Program-made: the position numbers and the translations under genes
Source of the DNA: Planctomycetota bacterium
GTDB lineage: Bacteria > Planctomycetota > Phycisphaerae > Phycisphaerales > SM1A02
Direction of reading: 5' to 3'
DNA length: 42,070 nt
NCBI GenBank assembly: GCA_024230295.1
Contig: JAAERN010000141.1
Coordinates: 1 to 42,070, forward strand
Part shown: positions 38,750-42,070 of the stretch, piece after piece
Position numbering within the stretch: position 1 is the first letter of the stretch
How the letters are laid out: every line of letters begins with the position of its first letter
The notes under the pieces: generated by a model
Told to the model about the DNA's origin: nothing
What the model saw: only the letters and a program-made list of their open reading frames with translations
The model's database searches: none

Positions 38750-40807
38750 CTATGGTTGGGGCACAGACACAGGTCTCGGGGCTGAATCAGACAGATCGTT
38801 GCCTCGCATGATCCGCCACCAACCCAATCCACTCGACATTCGGCTCCAGTGCGTTCCTTGTTGGATTGCTGCTTCGTCAATCGGTACGCTTCCCCAATTC
38901 TCAACCACGCCTCGTTCCGGATCGTGTACGAACCCGGGTCCGACAACAACGCCCGCGCCCGCGGAGAACTGCGAGGAAGCATCGCGATTGAACATATCGC
39001 ATCCAAACGAGTGGTATGCGTGGCCCTCTGGCGCGATCATCTCGATGAGGGTTGGTGCAATGTCAAGATGGGAACCGTAGAAAGAACCGTCACCTAGAGC
39101 CTCCATGGACTGTGGTCCGTACCACACACAAGGGCTCTGGCACTTGGCCGTCAGTGGTGGTCGGTGGGTTGGATACCGCCTCGACCAATGGTCTCCGGTG
39201 ACAATGAACAACGCATCTGGATACTTGCTTTCGACCGACCGCACAAAGTCTCCGAGGGCACGATCGGCAAACCATGCGTGACCAACCGTCTTGAGCCATT
39301 TCGGTGTACACGCTTCGCATGGCTCGGGAAGACCTTCCGGTGGCGCATCGACGGGGTATCCCAGTTCATGCACATCAAGGTCGTACGGCGGGTGGTAGGT
39401 CGTTGTCACAACAACATTGAAACTCGGCACTTCGCCAAGGGAGTCGGCGACATGTTCAAAGAGCACATCATCCTGCACACCCCACTCATTGACTGGTGTG
39501 TCGTCGCGTCGGATCACTTCAGCGCCTTCGATGCGACAAAATCCCTGTTCGCGTGCAAAATCTGCATACCGCTGAAACACCATAAAGCTTCCCTTGAAGA
39601 ACCGGGGCTCGAATCCAATCGCCGCCATTTGTGGCGCAATCGATGTGGCGTAGGCACTGCGACTGTTGGGTTGGAAGTTGGTCGACACACCTACCTCGGG
39701 AAGGCCGGTGAGAAGGCTGGCAACAGACTCTATTGACCCATTACCCGACGCAACAAAAAAGTCCGCTGATCGGCCGCCCTCTGCGAGGGCTGCTAATTCA
39801 TCGCCTAGGTGGAGAGGACGAAACTCCGGTTGCATGGCCCATGTGTCGGCGCTCTCCATAATGATGAGAAAGATATGGCTTGGCCGCTCGATCTTGGCAC
39901 CGCTGGCCGATTGCAACGTCGCCACATCAACACTGTCTACGCCGTCGCGCCCACTCACCACCGTTGCAGCTTCATGAATCGACTCTGTTCCCAAGTGCGT
40001 CTTGAGTCCCTCGGACGACACCAATCGCCAATGTTGCTGCACAGCGCACCGCAACGAAAAGATCGCGTTTGGAACAATCTTGTTCAGTTCGGTATCCGCT
40101 ATTACAGAGGAGTCCTTGAGTTGAATCGGGCGGTGCCCGACGCCGCCACGAACTGCGACGACGATCAGGCCCACGAAACACACCATGAGACCAATGCGAA
40201 GCGGCGGCCACCGTGTGGCATGAAGCAGGCAAGGGCGGCAAAGCCAGTTCCACCGAAAAATCCACCGCAGGAAGAGTACACAGAGCGCGACTACAACAAT
40301 GAACCCAAGTGACAACCACCCCAGTGGGTACTCGGCCCACGCCGTTTCAATAACTGGACCGAGATAGCCCTGCATGGCACCGAGCGCGAAGTGGTTGAAT
40401 TGATCATGGAACTCCGCAAAGAACACGCCGTCGATAACACTCAGCAGCACTACGAAAATGACGGCCACAGGGGCCCAGATGGATCGAACAACCCTCGCGA
40501 ATATCCGAGCATCTCCAAACAGACAGGCCGCCGACGCAAGAATGCAAGGCAGCGTCAGGTACATACTGATGCTGACGTCGTACTGAAACCCACGAGCCGC
40601 GACGAGTACATAATCAGTTAACCCAGAATCTGATGACCACTGCCCGCTGAACGTAACCATCATGCCAACTCGTGCAAGTTGCATGAGCGTCACGAGGACT
40701 ACCCAGAGCAGCAAGTCCCGCTGAATCTGGCCGAGCGTCCATCGCCACCTTAGATCTGATGGTGATTCGGGTTCGCCATTGTCGGTAGACAAAGTGGTTG
40801 ATGGCAT
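38750..40807 (-). CDS. LTA-synthase-like membrane sulfatase/phosphoglycerol transferase family protein
   Basis: This 685-residue protein has about five N-terminal membrane helices (RDLLLWVVLVTLMQLARVG, ISMYLTLPCILASAACLFG, WAPVAVIFVVLLSVIDGVFF and others). A large extracytoplasmic domain of the alkaline-phosphatase superfamily begins at HIFLIIMESADTWAMQPEF. SGNGSIESVASLLTGLPEVG aligns with the nucleophile region of LtaS/MdoB-type enzymes, with Ser or Thr as candidate nucleophile. FIVTGDHWSRRYPTH is the later metal-binding GDH. Relatives transfer phosphoglycerol or phosphoethanolamine to envelope polymers; the substrate here is unknown. It lies 48 bases after the M19 dipeptidase gene on the same strand. 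Confidence 0.82.
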   Translation of the reverse strand: MPSTTLSTDNGEPESPSDLRWRWTLGQIQRDLLLWVVLVTLMQLARVGMMVTFSGQWSSDSGLTDYVLVAARGFQYDVSISMYLTLPCILASAACLFGDARIFARVVRSIWAPVAVIFVVLLSVIDGVFFAEFHDQFNHFALGAMQGYLGPVIETAWAEYPLGWLSLGFIVVVALCVLFLRWIFRWNWLCRPCLLHATRWPPLRIGLMVCFVGLIVVAVRGGVGHRPIQLKDSSVIADTELNKIVPNAIFSLRCAVQQHWRLVSSEGLKTHLGTESIHEAATVVSGRDGVDSVDVATLQSASGAKIERPSHIFLIIMESADTWAMQPEFRPLHLGDELAALAEGGRSADFFVASGNGSIESVASLLTGLPEVGVSTNFQPNSRSAYATSIAPQMAAIGFEPRFFKGSFMVFQRYADFAREQGFCRIEGAEVIRRDDTPVNEWGVQDDVLFEHVADSLGEVPSFNVVVTTTYHPPYDLDVHELGYPVDAPPEGLPEPCEACTPKWLKTVGHAWFADRALGDFVRSVESKYPDALFIVTGDHWSRRYPTHRPPLTAKCQSPCVWYGPQSMEALGDGSFYGSHLDIAPTLIEMIAPEGHAYHSFGCDMFNRDASSQFSAGAGVVVGPGFVHDPERGVVENWGSVPIDEAAIQQGTHWSRMSSGLGWWRIMRGNDLSDSAPRPVSVPQP

Positions 40808-40855
40808 GGAAACCCAGCATATCGGCGACCCTTCCGAAGATGTTCCGCGGGGTCG

Positions 40856-41932
40856 TCAGAGCTGCCATGTCTCCCTGAGTACACGAAGCCAGTTGTCAGA
40901 GCAAAGTCGCCGCAGCGATTCCTCCCGCCACCCACGATCACGCAGCAACTTGATCAGATTCGGGAGGCAGGATACGTCGCGCATTTCCTCACACATGTCG
41001 GCGCCGTCAAAGTCACTTCCCAGGGCGATGTGCGCATCGCCCATGATGTCCACCATGTGTTCGATGTGTTCCGCCATTCGGCTCAATGGCATATCGGCAC
41101 CAAACTCGCCGTCGCCACGCAAGTCGCCTGTAAAGAAATTGCACCCAACAAGACCGCCGGAGTCGGCAATGACGCCGAGTTGGTCGTCCGTAAGGTTGCG
41201 TGCGCTTTCCGCGATCGCGTGGCATCCACAGTGCGTCGCGACCAGTGGTTTGTCGCTGATCGATGCCACGTCCATGAACCCACGGAAATTTAAGTGCGAG
41301 AGGTCGACCATGATGCCCGTCTCATTGCAGGCAGCAATGAGGTTGCGCCCAGCCGGAGTCAACCCTGGCCCAACATCATTGGAACTGGGCCATCCAAATC
41401 GGATCCCTGTTCCAAAGCAGTTCGGTCTTGACCAGACTGGTCCGAGACTTCGCAGACCTCGCTCATACAAAGGAATGAGCTCATGCAGGTCAGGCGAGAT
41501 CATCTCGCAGCCTTCGATATGAAGGATGATGCCGAGGCGGTCGTCGCACAGTGAGGCTGCCAAATCGTCCGTTGATCGAATCAGCCGCACTGCCTCTGGC
41601 GATGATGAGAGCAGCACATCAAAGTCGGCAAGGAGCCGATCGGTCTCCTCCGCCGCCCATGCGTACTCAATGGGTGGTGGCGTGAATGTCCAGTGCCCCC
41701 GTTCGCTCCGATCTGGACCATCCGGCAATGGTGGAGTTTCGCCGGTCGGCCGCTCTCGAATGAAAACGGCAAAGAAACCGGCAGCCAGTCCCCCTCGGCG
41801 GGCCCGTGGCAGATCGATATGGCCTTCCTCAGTGCCATCAATGAACGAAGAAACGCCACCCCCATTATCACTGAAGATGAAAGTCAGTGTGTCGTTGTGC
41901 CCATCGATGATTGGTGGGGAAGTGGTAGTCAT
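40856..41932 (-). CDS. Membrane dipeptidase-type (M19/renal dipeptidase) metallohydrolase
   Basis: This is a 358-residue TIM-barrel zinc dipeptidase. The metal motifs are IDGHNDTLTF (His-x-Asp near residue 10), IILHIEGCEM (bridging Glu), DLSHLNFRGF, LVATHCGCHAIAESARNLTDDQL and ALGSDFDGADM, all in family order and spacing. No signal peptide is present, so it is probably cytosolic; members hydrolyse dipeptides, including ones with D-residues. ATG at 41932 is forced by a TGA two codons upstream. A GGGG-containing hairpin (41934-41951) lies immediately before the ATG, leaving no ordinary SD. It heads a pair with the LTA-synthase-like gene. Confidence 0.9.
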   Translation of the reverse strand: MTTTSPPIIDGHNDTLTFIFSDNGGGVSSFIDGTEEGHIDLPRARRGGLAAGFFAVFIRERPTGETPPLPDGPDRSERGHWTFTPPPIEYAWAAEETDRLLADFDVLLSSSPEAVRLIRSTDDLAASLCDDRLGIILHIEGCEMISPDLHELIPLYERGLRSLGPVWSRPNCFGTGIRFGWPSSNDVGPGLTPAGRNLIAACNETGIMVDLSHLNFRGFMDVASISDKPLVATHCGCHAIAESARNLTDDQLGVIADSGGLVGCNFFTGDLRGDGEFGADMPLSRMAEHIEHMVDIMGDAHIALGSDFDGADMCEEMRDVSCLPNLIKLLRDRGWREESLRRLCSDNWLRVLRETWQL

Positions 41933-41933
41933 T

Positions 41934-41951
41934 CCCCGTCAGGATACGGGG
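41934..41951 (-). promoter_or_regulatory. Hairpin directly before the M19 dipeptidase start
   Basis: CCCCGT and ACGGGG form a 6-base-pair stem with a 6-base loop, ending one base before the dipeptidase ATG and 14 bases after the stop of the upstream partial gene. There is no T-run, so it could be a weak terminator of the upstream gene or a structure limiting initiation. Confidence 0.4.
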
Positions 41952-41965
41952 CGGAGCCAACTTGG

Positions 41966-42070
41966 CTACTCAGGCGGTGCGCATGGCCCCCAAGTACTCG
42001 CGAGAAACAGGAAGTCCTCTGAGTCAACCTTGGCGTCGCCAGAAATGTCTGCGCAGGCACCCTCGTCCCA
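41966..42070 (-). CDS. C-terminal end of a secreted protein with a dockerin-like tail (partial)
   Basis: Only the last 34 codons are inside the window; the gene continues beyond 42070. The tail reads CADISGDAKVDSEDFLFLAS followed by TWGPC and APPE before the TAG at 41966-41968. This is the EF-hand/dockerin-like C-terminal pattern (C-x-D-x-x-G-D-x-x-V-x-x-x-D-x-L-x-x-L-x-x-x-W-G-x-C) common at the ends of secreted proteins in Planctomycetota. The calcium-loop acidic positions and both flanking Cys are kept. The rest of the protein is unseen, so its activity is unknown. It lies 33 bases upstream of the M19 dipeptidase gene on the same strand. Confidence 0.75.
   Translation of the reverse strand, partial: WDEGACADISGDAKVDSEDFLFLASTWGPCAPPE

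Noticed and set aside
38431-38811. 126-codon plus-strand frame between lepA and the LTA-synthase-like gene
   Set aside because: It has no clear ribosome-binding site or domain, Ser/Arg/Cys-rich composition, and overlaps the end of the convergent real gene.

Overview
The window reads as a densely packed chromosomal segment from a Gram-negative-type bacterium, most likely a member of Planctomycetota close to Phycisphaerales. This assignment is an inference. It rests on a dockerin-like C-terminal tail cut by the right edge, lipid A synthesis (lpxA) without any classical Gram-negative operon context, the futalosine menaquinone enzyme MqnE, a RibB fused to a degenerate GTP cyclohydrolase II domain, an LTA-synthase-like membrane hydrolase, a DUF4190 protein and an FtsK with a very acidic linker. 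About 34 protein genes are supported. I see no tRNA, rRNA, CRISPR array, insertion sequence or prophage.

Layout. 8-4444 (minus): a metallophosphoesterase, yidC and mnmE, the usual yidC-mnmE neighbourhood. 4655-6130 (plus): lpd, followed by a 490-base gap with a rho-independent terminator. 6622-8608 (minus): recO and an M16 peptidase. 8681-11943 (plus): parA, a VanZ-like membrane protein and murJ. 11937-14302 (minus): mqnE with a translationally coupled sialidase-like protein. 14474-16513 (plus): a small ORF, mobA and pilT, the last behind a leader that can hide its own ribosome-binding site. 16510-18684 (minus): an FdhF/YdeP-type molybdoenzyme, a plausible client of MobA. 18691-21565 (plus): a signalling locus (receiver, GAF, Ser/Thr kinase, STAS, DUF4190). 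21562-25618 (minus): ispE, an M3 peptidase and a PLP decarboxylase. 25666-28407: YbjQ-like, a Nif3-like protein (minus) and ribB-ribX. 28421-32446 (minus): ftsK and a His/Met/Gly-rich secreted protein. 32577-35696: an unknown protein, then an MBL hydrolase and lpxA (minus), then lipB. 35785-38347 (minus): lepA and an OmpH/Skp-like protein. 38750-42070 (minus): the cut dockerin-tailed protein, an M19 dipeptidase and the LTA-synthase-like protein.

The most unusual region is the signalling locus at 18.7-21.0 kb. The receiver domain has Glu where the phosphorylated Asp should be. The receiver-GAF reading frame and the kinase reading frame need one -1 shift to join. The next gene, a STAS protein, has a good GTG start and Shine-Dalgarno but reaches its STAS domain only by a -1 shift at an A-run of eight that contains the canonical slippery heptamer A AAA AAC. 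Longer or equal homopolymers elsewhere in the window (for example C7 in mnmE, T6 in murJ) leave their frames intact, so simple sequencing error is not the automatic explanation. The second notable element is the pilT leader, where CACCTCC, a copy of the 16S anti-Shine-Dalgarno, can pair with the perfect SD of pilT.

Most of the rest is housekeeping: membrane and envelope biogenesis (YidC, MurJ, LpxA, OmpH-like, LTA-synthase-like), cofactors (LipB, MobA, MqnE, RibB, IspE), translation and tRNA modification (LepA, MnmE) and DNA maintenance (FtsK, RecO, ParA). Genes are packed so tightly that several convergent pairs share stop-codon bases and several divergent pairs start within tens of bases of each other.
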